From Zizania palustris (lineage: Eukaryota > Streptophyta > Magnoliopsida > Poales > Poaceae): a stretch of 64,000 nucleotides of DNA. The notes under the pieces are model-generated. The model saw nothing but the letters and a program-made list of their open reading frames with translations, was not told where the DNA came from and did not search any database. The stretch covers positions 20,824,390 to 20,888,389 of the forward strand of contig JAAALK010000284.1 in assembly GCA_019279435.1 (NCBI GenBank), in the 5' to 3' direction. Both the position numbers and the translations under genes were made by a program. This document shows positions 43,201-55,251 of this stretch, piece after piece. Each line of letters starts with the position of its first letter. The stretch's first letter is position 1.

Positions 43201-43676
43201 ATGTAAGGACTGTTGTGCGAGGAGGTAAAACGTACTCCTCGAGTTAGATGATGTTGTTGATGCTCATGTTTACTTTTCCGCATGATTAAATTTGACTACA
43301 CTAAATGCAATAACTGATAATGTACTTTTCCGCACTGTTAGCCATTACCCTTCCTTGTTTATTATCCTGCGTTATTATTTGCATTTGCGGTGGCTTGTTG
43401 AGTACTTTTTGTACTCATACCCGTTGGACCCCACAGAGGATGCCTACTATGAAGACGGTCTGGAGTAGCGACCCAGTCAAGCAAAGATCCTGAAGAAGGC
43501 GTTCGTCATGCTATTTACCTTTTATTACTATTTTTATTTCAACACTGATGTAATAAATATGGTCTGCGCACCATGAATACTGTCGTATGTACGATTGTCA
43601 CATGATGAACCTCTTGTATTATTTTTTTCTATGGAAATTCAATAATGTTCTGATTTCGGTAAATCAGGGCGCTACA
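40227..43676 (+). mobile_element. Solo Tekay-like LTR, about 3.45 kb
   Basis: Starts GAACACCCCAAATTTTCAAA (the expected TGT at the very start is missing) and ends ATCAGGGCGCTACA. Arm B shows the empty site: TTGCAACAGG joined directly to CTCTGGTCCAGG. Size, the CACCCC start, the GTACTCATACCCGTTGGACC block near the end and the GGCGCTACA end fit LTRs of Tekay/Del chromoviruses. No internal retrotransposon sequence is left, so it is a solo LTR. No 5-bp target duplication remains. The GC-rich part (40,500-41,720) contains long accidental frames. Confidence 0.85.
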
Positions 43677-45376
43677 CTCTGGTCCAGGAAGGCGGAGCCA
43701 AGGATAACAAGTTTATTAAGACGTTTAACAAGCCTAGGGCTGAAGTCCATGTCATGGAACACTCCTACGAGGAAGAATCAGAAGAGGAAGAAGATTCACC
43801 GACATGTATGCAGCCGAATGGGTTTGGAACGCTAAAAGCAAGCCTGTTACTTGCTCCGAGTTATGGCCATCTCCCACTAAGAATCGACTTAGCGAGGTCA
43901 AATACTCATTTGATATAACTAAGTGTGATAAAATATTTGATTTCCTCTTGAAGAACCAGCTTCTCAGGTTGCCTAAAGGCCAAGTCATTCCGTCTGCCAA
44001 CGAGCTAAATAAACATCCATACTATAAGTGGCATGATTCGCATTCGCATTATACTAACGACTGCAATGTTTTTCGTCGACAGGTTCAATCGGCCATAGAG
44101 GAAGGACGATTGAAGATAGACCCCAGTATAAATATGAAGATGGACAAAGAACCCTTTCCCGTGAACACCGTCGATCTCGACAAAACGAGAGTGTTTATTC
44201 AGCCAGAGCAGGCCGAGTCAACTAAGGGGAAAGCGACCGTTATTGGAGAACCACGTACATGCACACTCGTACCTAAGAACCCTGAAGTACAAGTGTGGAA
44301 ATGGAATGTTAACATGCCTCCTTCGTCTAGGGCTCGCAAAAAGCCGAAGGTAACATATCAGGTATTGTTAAGCAAACACCAAAGAAAAGCTACGGAAAGA
44401 GGCCCCCGTGCCAAAAGGCTAAGTCAACCAAAGGGGCCAAAGCAGTTGGAGGGTAGCTTCGGACCACAATGGCCAAACCCTCCGCATGGTAGCTTCGGAC
44501 CAAAGTGACCGAACCCTCCGCGTGATGGCTTCGGACCACAGTGGTCGAGCCAACCGCATGAGGACTTCGGGCTACGGTGGCCTAACACCCCCTACGGTGG
44601 GTTCAGACCCTAGTGGTCGAACCCTCCGTACAGTGGCATCAGACCAGTGGCCGAGGACACAGAATAAGTTCGGACCACAATGGCCAAACCTAGTTCTGCT
44701 CTAGACGAACCCTCCGGTGGGGGGCTTCGGCCCGCACTGGCCGAATGTACCTCTAGCCTGGCAGGACCCCTCGCTAATATGGTGACCTGGCCGAACCCCC
44801 CCGGGTAATGGGTTCGGCTCGCAGTGGGCGAAGCCACTGGAGCCACCGATGCCCCCGCCATACAATTGGGCGGGGACCCCATGGGCTCCGTACGTGTCAC
44901 AATCAGAGAACCCTCCGCAACATAACACTATTCCTTGTTTTCCTTCGGAGTATTATAACTGGCAGGGACAAACAGACGCAGCGGAGGGGGCATTGTCAAC
45001 AGGCTGTCCGTAGTACCTCCGAATCAACTCGCACAGGACGGAGCCAAGGGAGATGAATGCGAAGAGGCAAAGGACAGGGAGTTCGAAGCTATCATAATCA
45101 GAAGGAAGTACTAATCCCGAAGGCCCCTTCTCCGAAGCATGACAGAGGTAAGTCCCCTGCTCCAGCCGAAGCCAGCATCGGAGCCAAGTCCGATCGGCCA
45201 AACGAGGCCGGTCCGATTAGCAGGGTCCGAAGTGAAGGCCCCTCCGATTATGAAACATGCGAGGCCGATCTAGGTAGTACTCCTTCGGCCAAAAATAACA
45301 TGAACAAGGTAGTGGCACCCGGTACCAAGCCACAACCATCTTAGGCACCTCTAGGTATGTCCAAATCACAGAAGAG
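43677..45376 (+). pseudogene. Arm A gag C-terminus and gag-protease linker
   Basis: The gag frame resumes with LVQEGGAKDNKFIKTF. A frame at 43,804-44,508 has ATMYAAEW-type sequence, YYKWHDSHSHYTNDCNVFRR (a degenerate CHC knuckle typical of Tat-lineage gag) and a Lys-rich end. Then follows a Pro/Trp/Gly-rich linker with a 36-bp repeat and an acidic/Lys-rich stretch without stable frame to 45,376. Confidence 0.7.
44457..44636 (+). repeat. 36-bp tandem repeat coding for FGPQWPNPPHGG-like units (arm A)
   Basis: Five consecutive 36-bp units, each starting CTTCGGACC or a variant. They encode a 12-residue repeat with a Gly-Pro-x-Trp-Pro-Asn-Pro-Pro core. Degenerate units continue to about 44,850. 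Arm B has the matching array. Confidence 0.8.
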
Positions 45377-45820
45377 GTGTTTGCAATGCCTACGGGACAG
45401 GAGATGCGTGAGAAGAAAGTCGAGGATAAGAGAGATGCCATCTTTGAGGAAATCCGCCCTCGGCCAACGATGAGACAAGTATGGAGGATCAAGCCGGTTG
45501 ATTTAACCAACCCGTCTCTTAGCCCGAGCGACGACGACGACATGCTCGACGATGACTACTCGCCCATCTCCGAGGGACCCGCACCTCAAGCGATGGACAT
45601 CAATGTCATCATGCTGCCCGCCGAGTTCGCCCTACCACAAGATGAGACCGAGGTCGCTCAGTTGAACCTCGGCCCGTGCAATGCTATTTTTGAAAAAGCC
45701 GAGGATACGGCTCGCTATCTAAAGCCTCTCTACGTCAGGGATCACATTGATGGGAAGCCGATTTCCCAGATGCTTGTTGACGGTGGTGCCACTTTTAACC
45801 TAATGCCTTACTCGTATTGA
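45377..45820 (+). pseudogene. Arm A aspartic protease region
   Basis: 147 open codons with an acidic DDDDMLDDDYSPIS segment and the active-site motif MLVDGGATFNLMPYS (Asp-Gly-Gly instead of the usual Asp-Ser/Thr-Gly, as is common in the Tat lineage). A frameshift follows the motif; the neighbouring frame continues KKLGRDEEDLKKTNLMLNDF. Confidence 0.75.
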
Positions 45821-46039
45821 AGAAACTTGGAAGGGATGAGGAAGACCTGAAGAAAACTAACTTAATGCTCAACGACTTCAATGGTGAGAGTTCTGAGGCC
45901 AAAGGCATGCTCTCCATGGAGTTGACAGTAGGCAACAAGAGATTGCCAATGGCATTCTTCGTCGTCGACATGCAAGGTAACTACAGTGTGCTGCTCAGGC
46001 ATGACTGGATTCATGGAAACTCCTGCATTCCTTCTACTT

Positions 46040-47874
46040 TGCACCAATGCCTAATTCTACTTCGGCCCAGGTAGCATTGGCCGATGTGTCCATTGATGCC
46101 ATCCACAACAAAGTAGAATGTCTATCAGGTAGGGATCTTTCGGATTACGACTTTATTAGCATGTCCGGAGGATGTTTCGTACCAGTGTCTGTAAAGATGG
46201 CTGGTGTAGCACGGTTGTTTCTAAATTAGTGGTCATTTCTAGCAAAAGTAATCTAGATTGGCTAAAGTCTCGTATAGAGCAATATCGGTCTACTAAAGAC
46301 GGTATTGCCAAAGCCATCGAAGACTTTGGTGAAGTAGACAAACTAGGACAAGGTTTTGCGTCGACCGATCCTTTAGAAGAAATTGACATAGGCGATGGTA
46401 GCATCCCAAGGCCGACTTTTGTAAACCAAAATTTACAGCCTGATGAAAAGGTCAGAGTAATAAAGTTGCTTTGGTTGTACGTTGATTGTTTTGCATGGGA
46501 GTATAGCGAGATGCCTGGATTAAGCCGCGAGCTCGTGGAGCATCAGCTACCTATCAAATCTGGATTTAGGCCTTATAAATAGCCTCCTCATTGCTTTCAT
46601 TCGGCCGTTTATGACCGAGTTAAAGAATAAGTGGAGAGGTTGCTCAAAGCTGAGTTTATTTGGCCATGCAAGTATGCTGAATGGGTCGCTAACATTGTGC
46701 CTGTAGAAAAGAAGGGGAGCGGCAAAATACGAGTTTGTATTGATTTCAGGAATCTAAACAAGGCCACTCCGAAGGACGAGTACTCCATGCCAATAGCCGA
46801 CATGCTAATCAACAATGCTTGAGGACACAAGGTACTAAGTTTTCTTGATGGCAATGTTGGTTATAATCAAATATTTATGGCCGAAGAGGACGTCTACAAG
46901 ACAGCCTTTCGATGCCCTGGTTTTGTCGGCTTGTTCGAGTGGGTCGTTATGACTTTTGGTTTAAAGAATGCTGGCGCTACATATCAACATGCTATGAATT
47001 TGATCTTTCATGACTTGTTAGGAGTTATGTTAGAAGTTTACATAGATGATGTTGTAATCAAATCGGACGCTATGGGAAACCATTTAGCCGATTTGAAAGT
47101 TGCTTTTAATAGGATGCGATAGTATGGCTTAAAAATGAACCCGCTCAAATATGCTTTTGGCGTGTCGGCAGGCAAGTTCTTAGGATTCATGATTCATGAA
47201 AGAGGTATAGAAATTGATCCTAAGAGGCTTTAGAAGACTAGAAACTTTACAGCACCGACATGCAAGAGAGATGTGCAGAAGTTGCTAGGCAAGATGAATT
47301 ATTTGCGTCACTTTATATCTAACTTGTCTGGCAAGATTGATGCCTTTGTCCCTATACTCCGGCTAAAAAATGAAGCCGAGTTCACTTGGGGGGCAAATCA
47401 GCAAAGCACATTTGAAAAGATTAAACAGTGCTTATCATCGCCACCTGTGGTGAGAGCACTAAAAGCCGGAATTCCGTTTAGGCTATACATTGTCACCGAC
47501 GATAGCGCGATAAGAGCCATGCTAACCCAGGAGGTGCAGGGAAAAGAGTACATCATCACGTTCTTGAGCCACCGCCTGCTGGATGCCGAAACCAGGTACA
47601 TGTTTATGGAGCGCTTATGTTTATCACTTATGCATGTACCAAATTACGTCACTATCTTCTCCCTACTACATGTATTGTTGCTTGCCAAACCGATGTTAGA
47701 AAATACATGTTGCAAAAACCGATTCTAAGTGGAAGAATCGGGAAGTGGGCTTATGCTTTGATTGAGTATGATTTGGCCTATGAACCTCTAAGATCTATGA
47801 AAGGTCAAATTGTCGCTAATTTCATAGTTGATCACCACGTAGATGTCAGTTGGAGTGACAATGTTGCTTACTTA
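46040..47874 (+). pseudogene. Arm A reverse transcriptase and partial RNase H
   Basis: RT blocks in order: EYSEMPGLSRELVEHQLPI, EWVANIVPVEKKGSGKIRVC then IDFRNLNKATPKDEY, FRCPGFVGLFEWVVMTFGLK, and the catalytic YIDDVVIKSD. RNase H starts at about 47,400 (PFRLYIVTDDSAIRAML, KEYIITFLSHRLLDAETRY). At least five stops lie in the RT (after PYK, VKE, NNA, RMR and PKRL) and a frameshift near 47,610. It is cut off at 47,874 by the junction with arm B. Arm B lacks these stops but has its own defects. Confidence 0.85.
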
Positions 47875-47880
47875 CCCCCC
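47875..47880. other. Junction of the two inverted Gypsy copies
   Basis: Left of CCCCCC the sequence is arm A RNase H on the plus strand. From CCCCCC rightwards it is arm B on the minus strand, whose next bases in arm A terms would be position 47,396. The C-run may have served as microhomology. The 479 bp at 47,396-47,874 have no partner and form the loop of the inverted repeat. Confidence 0.8.
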
Positions 47881-47927
47881 AAGTGAACTCGACTTCATTC
47901 TTTAACCAAAGTATGGGGACAAAGGCA

Positions 47928-49382
47928 TCAATCTTGCCAGACAAGTAAGATATAAAGCAACGCAAAATAATTCATCTTGCCTAGCAACTTCTTCATATCT
48001 TTCTTGCATGTCGGTGCTGCCAAGTTTCTAATTTTCTCAAGTCTCTTAGGATCAATTTCTATACCTCTTTCGTGGATCATGAATCCTAAGAATTTGCCCG
48101 CCGACACGCCAATAGCACATTTGAGAGGGTTCATTTTCAAGCCATAATGTCGTATCATATCAAAAGCAACTTTCAAATCGGCTAAATGGTTTCCCATAGC
48201 GTCCGATTTGACTACAACATCAACTATGTAAACCTCTAACATAACTCCTAGCAAGTCATGAAATATCAAGTTCATAGCGTGTTGATATGTAGCGCCGGCA
48301 TTCTTTAGACCAAAATTCATAACGACCCACTCGAACAAACCGACAAAACCAGGGCATCGAAAGGTTGTCTTGTAGACGTCCTCTTCGGCCATAAAGATTT
48401 GATTATAACCACCATTGCCATCAAGGAAACTTAGTACATTATGTCCTGAAGCATCATTGATTAGCATGTCGGCTATTGGCATCGGATACTCGTCCTTCAG
48501 AGTGGCCTTGTTTAGATCCCTGAAATCAATACAAACTCGTGTTTGGCCCCTCCCCTTCTTTTCTACAGGCACAATGTTAACGACCCACTCAGCATACCTG
48601 CATGGCCTAATAAACTCAGCTTTGAGTAGTCGCTCCACTTCTTCCTTAACTTGGTCATAGACGGCCGAATTAAAGCAATGAGGAGGCTGTTTATAAGGCC
48701 TAAATCCATATTTGATAGGTAGCCGATGCTCCACGAGCTCGCGGCTTAATCCAGGCATCTCGCTATACTCCCATGCGAAACAATCGGCATACGACCAAAG
48801 CAACTTTATTAATTCGGCCTTTTCATCAGGCTATAAATGTTGATTTACAAAAGTCGGCCTCGGGATGCTACCATCGCTGATGTCAATCTCTTCTAAAGGG
48901 TCGGCCGATGCAAAACCTTGTCCTAATTTCTCTACTTCGCTAAAGTCTTCGATGGCCCCGGCAATACCATCTTTAGTAGATCGATATTGTTCTACACGAG
49001 ACTTTAGCCAATCTAGATTACTCTTGCTGGACATGACTACTAATTTAGAAACTATCGTGCTACGCCATCCGGATTTATAGACACTAACAAAATCGTAATC
49101 CGAAAGATCTCTACCTGATAGACATTCTACTTTGTTGTGGATGGCGTCAATGGACACATCGGCCAATGCTACCTGGGCCAAAGTATCCGCGGGTATGACT
49201 TATACCTAATTGCCGTCCCACTGAATTAGGCACTGGTGCAAAATAGAAGGAATGTAGCAATTCGCGTGAATTCAATCACGCCCAAGCAGCACACTGTAGT
49301 TACCTTGCACGTCGACGATGAAGAAAGTCGTTGGCAATGTCTTTTTGCCCACTGTTAACTCCATGGAGAGAACGCCTTTGGC
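47928..49382 (-). pseudogene. Arm B reverse transcriptase
   Basis: Frame 48,803-47,928 is open for 291 codons from LWSYADCFAWEYSEMPG to KLLGKMNYF, covering the whole RT core. The catalytic YIDD is changed to YIVD (EVYIVDVVVKS), so the polymerase should be inactive. A stop lies just before the open part, and a frameshift after GKMNYF near 47,970. Upstream, 49,181-48,831 gives ALADVSIDAIHNKVECLSGR. The region between protease and RT is split by Copia-2 at 49,388. Confidence 0.85.
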
Positions 49383-49387
49383 CACGG

Positions 49388-51073
49388 TGTTGGACCGAAA
49401 GTAGAGACCAGAGGGGGGGTGAATGGGCGCCAAAAAATTATTTCGAATCAATGGCCTTCTCCCAACACCCAACGCACCTCGACAGTCAATCAGCAGAAGC
49501 AAAACATATCATAGGTACTAAAATAATCTAGCCTAAAAACGACTAGTGTCCTAATCAAAAATACACCAACAAAGTACTTAAAGGCAGATTAAACAGGTAA
49601 TCACAGACTAGGCAAGTGAATCATCAAAAAGGTTAACCACATTCATCAATCACATGCAATCCATCAAGCACAAAGTAGGTATCATAAGTTCACAAGCATT
49701 TAAACAAATACATCGCATGCAAGTGGATCACAAAGGAATATAAACATGCATTAATTGATCTGAGACCAAAATATTTGCATCCATTCAAACAAGCACAGGT
49801 TAATCAACAACAATATTTTTGTTGCACGGAAATCGAGGTAAATCAAGAATTATTGTTTCACAATTTGTCTCCTATGCATTTGACCGAACGCGCGTGTACT
49901 GCTTCAATGCGCTAGCTCACGCCACCTCCCTTGCGCCAAGCACCGCACTGAGCTCCAGGCAACCAGCCGTGCTAACGCACGCAATCCATCTACACATGCG
50001 TCGTGCTGCAGTGCGCCGAGTCCTGCGCCCAGGCTGCCTCGGTGTGCGTGCTGCTGCTGAGCCACGTGCATGCACCTAGGATTAGGTTGCAGGCTGCTGC
50101 CGAGTGTTGACGCACCACACGCTGCTACCCGAGGCCAATGCGGCCAGCGCCTGCATGCGTGTGATGCTCCACGCCACAGCACCGAGTGCCATGCCATTCT
50201 CCACGTGTCGCTCCGGGTGGCGCTGCCTCTAGCGCGAACAAGCGCTTGAGCTGAACACAAACGACCGGCGATGGTTTTTTCAGGGAACCAGAAAACCGGA
50301 GCGGATAAAACCAGCTCGCAGGGAAAACAACGGAGCTCGCTACAGCTAGCGATGAAAATTGCAGAGAAAAGAGGAACCAGTGGCTGAAGGTGGAAGAAGA
50401 GGTAAAAGTGAACTTCTATTTTTAATTCAATTGAGTTAATCCTAACCCTAGGGGGTTGGGGCCTATTTATAGGCAGCCCAACAAAAGGGAAAAATACAAA
50501 TTTACCCCTAGGGCAAAGGGTAAATTACACAGACGCTGAAAATAAAAGTGGAAAAGACCAAAATGCCCTTAGGGTTTTTTGCAGACTCGACTAACACAGA
50601 CTGTGGGCCTAAAGGAAAAATAGTAAAATCCTAAATAAAGATAACTTGTCCTATTGCGGATCTTTCGTATCAGCTACGGCTTCGCCTCAGAACGGTCAGA
50701 TCTGAGATCAACGGTCGTCAGTTTTGCGCCGAAACTGACAAAGCATCAACCGTCTTCGCACTGGGTACCCGGATTGGGCCGACCCAAATGTGCGGCTCCC
50801 TCAGCCCGGCAATCGCTCGCCGCCCATGTACCTGAGTCAATCTCGGTCAATAGACCAGTGGATCCTCTGCCGCTCCTAGCCCATGTACTCGGATTGAGCC
50901 AGCCCAACTCCGCAGCCCCTCTCCCGGTAGTCACTCGTCGCCCGTGTACCTGAGTCACACGCGACCCAGACACGATAGGTCTCATCTTCTCTTCATCTTC
51001 TCTTTGACTTCCATTGACAATCACTCATCACATTTGGAGCCATGAGGCCCATGATCTTCATCATGGCTCCTCA
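49388..51073 (-). repeat. 3' LTR of Copia-2 (1,686 bp)
   Basis: On the minus strand it starts TGAGGAGCCATGATGAAGAT after the purine tract CAAGGGGGAGAT and ends GGTCCAACA. It has TATAAATA at 50,471-50,464. It keeps about 241 bp (about 49,945-50,186) that the 5' LTR lacks. Confidence 0.92.
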
Positions 51074-52474
51074 ATCTCCCCCTTGATGAGTGCATTGTCA
51101 ACAGCCTCTTCATCAGCTCTTCACAACCTGCAAAACATGTGGAAACACGAAAACAAAACACAAGAAGACAGAAAGAAGAAAAATAAATAAAAGGTTTAAC
51201 CCTAATGACCAAAAGCCGAACAAAAGCCAGAAAATGGTCATTGTGGTTAAACAAAAATAAAAACTCAAACGAGTGCAATCTCAGAATTATCAGCAAGGAT
51301 ATCCAAAGAGTAAGGACAGAAGAGACTAAACCTCCCCCTGAAACAAATCCCATTGAAAGCCAAAACTCCCCCTAAACTCTTCTAAAAGATCGAGTAACCC
51401 AAAATTTCTCCCCCTTGTTGACAATTGGACTTATCAAGTGAGACTAAATGCACTCTAAAGAGACACAGATTCAAACTCCCACTGAAATGCAGCTCCCCCT
51501 CAAAATATGCAATGAATACAATTGGGGTGAAGGTGGAGTGTAAAAAGCATGCTTCTCAGATATGATTGACTGCAATTACAACATCTAGCAAGTATAGCAA
51601 AATAAGTATTGTCTAAGACACATGACATGATCAGTGAAACAGATGATATCCAAATTTAAATAAAGTCATTAGCACACATTTTTCGATTTTTGCAAACAAA
51701 AGCATCACCACATTTTCTAGTCGACAAGCAAGGTAAAACATGAGATGTAAAGGCTAGCTGATATCTACCAAGATAAGCATTGTCCAGAACAAAGTGCTTC
51801 AGCAAACTTGTTATCTTTTTAATTTTCAGGCTTTTTCTTTTTCTTTTTTATTTTTGCTAGGGGTTATTTGCATGTATACCTTATGCTAACCGACCAAGTC
51901 AAGCCTAGGCCAGAACTAGACCATCAAAAACTTAAGACATTGGTCTTGGCTTACATTACACTGTCCTTACTCATACCAAAGTGCTATGGTAAGCAGTCTA
52001 GAATAATGCAATGCGACAAAGCAAACCCACCTGGATCTTTTCAATTAAGCATAAAAGGCATGGATTTTTCATTTTTCTGATATTTTTTATCATTTTATAG
52101 CACATTTTCCATGTTAAAGCATATAGATGCCCAAGTTGCATATTTGCATCTAAGTAAGGATCTAGCTACCAGACATGTAAAAGATAGCAAAAGCATTCAA
52201 CCTACACATGCTAGTTACCAGAAGAATGGTGATCATTTTTCAATTTTAAAGCATAAAAGCCATGCATATGACAGATATCAGATATATCATGTGAACTAAA
52301 GCAAAGCATGATCATCGACAGGTATTCAAAAGCATGTACTGGCTAGAATAAGTAAAGCAGATCAATCATATAATAGAAGCAAGCTCGAAGTGTGATATGT
52401 GATTATGCATGATATGAACTCAGACAAAAAGACTCAGGAAGAGTAAAGAAGAAAGAGAACTGACTCAAAATATC
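51074..52474 (-). other. Copia-2 3' leader with polypurine tracts, no gene
   Basis: Counterpart of 25,236-26,511. Purine tracts of type GGGGGAG (CTCCCCC on the plus strand) occur repeatedly between 51,075 and 51,500. No env-like frame is seen. Confidence 0.75.
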
Positions 52475-53722
52475 CTAAAAAGGATACACAACTCCCAAAT
52501 CCCCTCGCAAATGCTCAAAAGTAGACTGATCTAGGGGTTTGGTGAAAATGTCAGCCAACTGATGATGGGTATCAACATGAACAAGATCAATGACACCTTT
52601 TTAATATTGATCCCTCAGAAAGTGAAAGCGCACATCAATATGTTTGGTTTTTGAATGAAGACATGGGTTTTTCCCTACACTAATCGCGTTGGTACTATCA
52701 CAAAACAAAGGAACTCTGGTAGGGAAGAACAACCCAAAATCTCGCAAAGTAGAAATCATCCAAACCAACCGTGAGCAGCAGCTAGAAGCAGCTACATACT
52801 CAGCCTCTATGGTAGAAAGCGCAACTCCAAATTGCTTTCGAGAAGACCAAGAGATAAGCGAAGAACCAAGAAACTGGCAAGTACTGGAAGTCGACTTGTG
52901 ATCCAGCCGACACACACCAAAATCAGTGTAGGAAAAGCCAGATAAATCAAGAGACGATGATGCTGAATAGTAAAGACCTAGATTAGGTGCATAGGTAAGG
53001 TACCTGAAAATGCGCTTGACAGCCTGCCGATGAGATGCGCGTGGTGAAGACTGAAAGCGCGCGCACAGTCCCACAGCAAACTGAATGTCCGGTCTCATCA
53101 TCGTCAAGTACAGCAGTGATCCAATCATCCCTCGATAATCTCTCTCGTTGACCTTGACGCTGCTCTCGTCCTTGTCCAGACCCCCAGATGTACCCATTGG
53201 GGTCATCTGAGGCTTCAGCTCTCCACCAAAGTTAAACTTCTTCAGCATGTCCCGTGTGTACTTGCTCTGGTGGATGAAGATGTCGTCCTTGGTATGCTTG
53301 ATCTGGAGCCCTAGAAAGTACTTGAGCTCACCCATGAGGCTCATCTCAAACTCGATGTGCATCTGCTCAGAAAACTTGGACACAAGCTCATTAGTAGAAC
53401 CACCAAAAATAATGTCGTCCACGTAAATCTAAGCAATCAAGAAGTCTGAGCCATCTCTGAGCAAGAAAAGAGTCTTGCCCACAGAACCCATCACAAAACC
53501 ACTCCCCAACAAAAACTGATTTAAACGATCATACCAAGCCCTAGGGGCTTGCTTCAGACCATATAAAGCTTTCTGCAACTTGAAAACATGTCGGGGAAAC
53601 TTAGGGTTTTCAAAACCGGGGGGCTGCCTAACATAGACCTCCTCCTCTATGTACCCGTTCAGAAAAGCACTCTTGACATCCATTTGAAAAAGCTTAAAAC
53701 CTTTAGAAGCAGTGAATGCCAA
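52475..53722 (-). pseudogene. Copia-2 reverse transcriptase and RNase H
   Basis: RT blocks KLFQMDVKSAFLNGY, ALYGLKQAPRAWYDRL and VDDIIFGG, then RNase H with STIEAEYVAASSC, CDSTNAI and HIDVRFHF. Stops: TAG just before the YVDD strand (53,423-53,428, a Gln codon in Copia-1) and TAA after FLRDQY (a Glu codon in Copia-1). The final stop is at 52,475. Confidence 0.88.
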
Positions 53723-55250
53723 AAGTATGCGAATGGACTCAAGACGGGCAATAGGGGTGAAGGTCTCCTCAAAATCAATACCCTCTTTCTAGCAAAAACT
53801 CTAGGCAACTAATCGAGCTTTGTTGCGCACCACAACACCATCTTCACCTTGCTTGTTCTTAAACACCCACTTGGTGCCTATGGGGTTGCATCCAGGTGGC
53901 AGCTCATCTAGTGTCCAAACTTGATTGCGAACAAAGTTCTCAAGCTCTTCTTGCTTGGCATTTATCCAAATTGCATCAGAAAGAGCATGAGAAACATCTC
54001 TGGGCTCAAAAGAGGGTACAAAAGAAGATTCAGCAAACACAGCAAATGAGACAATAGAAGAACGCAAAGATCTCGAAGTGAGATCACTAATGATGAGCTC
54101 TGAGGGGTGATCACGCTGAACTTCTTGGGATCCTAGGTGATCAGAGGTCACCTCACCGAAGTCAGTAGCTAGCACCTCTGGACTCGACTGAGGGGGCTCG
54201 ATCAAAGTGGAAGAAGTGATCAGAGGTCCGCCCTCGTCCTCAGTCAAAGTCTCAGAAGGTGTGGGGTCTGTAGGCTATGCAGAAGGCCCACCCTCATCAA
54301 TAGCAGGAGCGTCATCATCTTCCTCGAAGATGGACTCTCCAAGCTCATCATCTCCAGAAAACTCAAAAGAAGGAGTCAGCGAAGGCATGGACTCATCAAA
54401 GAAACCTCGCAAGTCTCGACAAGCTACTGGGAGTCGAGGTTCCAAACACGGAAGCCTCGAGAATGCAAAGCATAACCAAGAAAGACTCCATCCCAGCAAC
54501 GAGACTCAAACTTGTCCAAGTGCCCTCCCTTCTTGAGCACAAAGCACTTGCAGCCAAACGCTCGCAAGTGACTCAACTTGGGATGTCTGCCAAACTGTAA
54601 CTCATATGATGTCTTACCTAAGTAAGCTCTAAGAAAAATGCGGTTGGCCAGATAGCAAGCCGTGTTCATGGCTTCAGCCCACAAGCGCCTAGGAGTCCTA
54701 TGCTCATCGAGCATCGTCCTGGCCATCTCGACCAACATGCGGTTCTTTCGTTCCACAATGTCGTTCTATGGGGGAGTGTAAGGAGCAGAAAACTGGTGCT
54801 CAAGACCCTGATCACTACAGAAGCTGACGAACTGAGGGTTCTTGAACTCAGAGCCGTTGTGAGAGCGAATTGCTCGCATTTGACCATTGTTCTCATTCTT
54901 CAGCTTCAAAATCAGGTCATGAACAAACTTAAAAGCAGCATCCTTAGACTCCAAAAAGAAAACCCACGAGAATCGAGAAAAATCATCAACTATCACAAGC
55001 GTGTACCACTTCCCACCAACTGAGCGTACCCGAGATGGACGAACAGTATCCATGTGTAGCAGCTCTCCAGGGTATGAAGTCATCACCTGAGTCACAGGTG
55101 CGTGAGAAGCGGCAACCATTTTCCCATGACGACAGGGATGGCAAACTAGATCCTTCTCCATCTTAAGCTTGGACAATCCTCGGATAAGGTCCATAGAGCT
55201 CAATCTGACTAGCAGATCAAACCTCAAATGACATAACCTCCTATGCCACC
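53723..55250 (-). pseudogene. Copia-2 integrase and linker
   Basis: LLHMDTVRPSRV, IRSHNGSEFKN (the second catalytic Asp of SDNGSEF is His here) and ERKNRMLVEMARTML. A TAG replaces Gln just before NDIVER. The frame from 54,756 continues with LWAEAMNTACYLANRIFLRA, the point where Copia-1 is frameshifted. An acidic linker (54,499-54,247) leads to the RT N-terminal part at 54,247-53,801. Confidence 0.85.
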
Positions 55251-55251
55251 T

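Larger units (their letters stand above)
37556..47874 (+). mobile_element. Gypsy arm A: Tat/Ogre-like element, plus strand, 3' truncated
   Basis: LTR 37,556-38,913, primer-site-like 38,921, gag, protease, RT and part of RNase H. The element stops at 47,874, where it is fused to an inverted copy (arm B), so integrase and 3' LTR are missing. A solo Tekay-like LTR (40,227-43,676) interrupts gag. RT type, the TGGCGACTCCGCTGGGGA primer site and the long gag-protease linker point to the Tat/Ogre lineage of Ty3/Gypsy. Many stops make it inactive. Confidence 0.85.
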
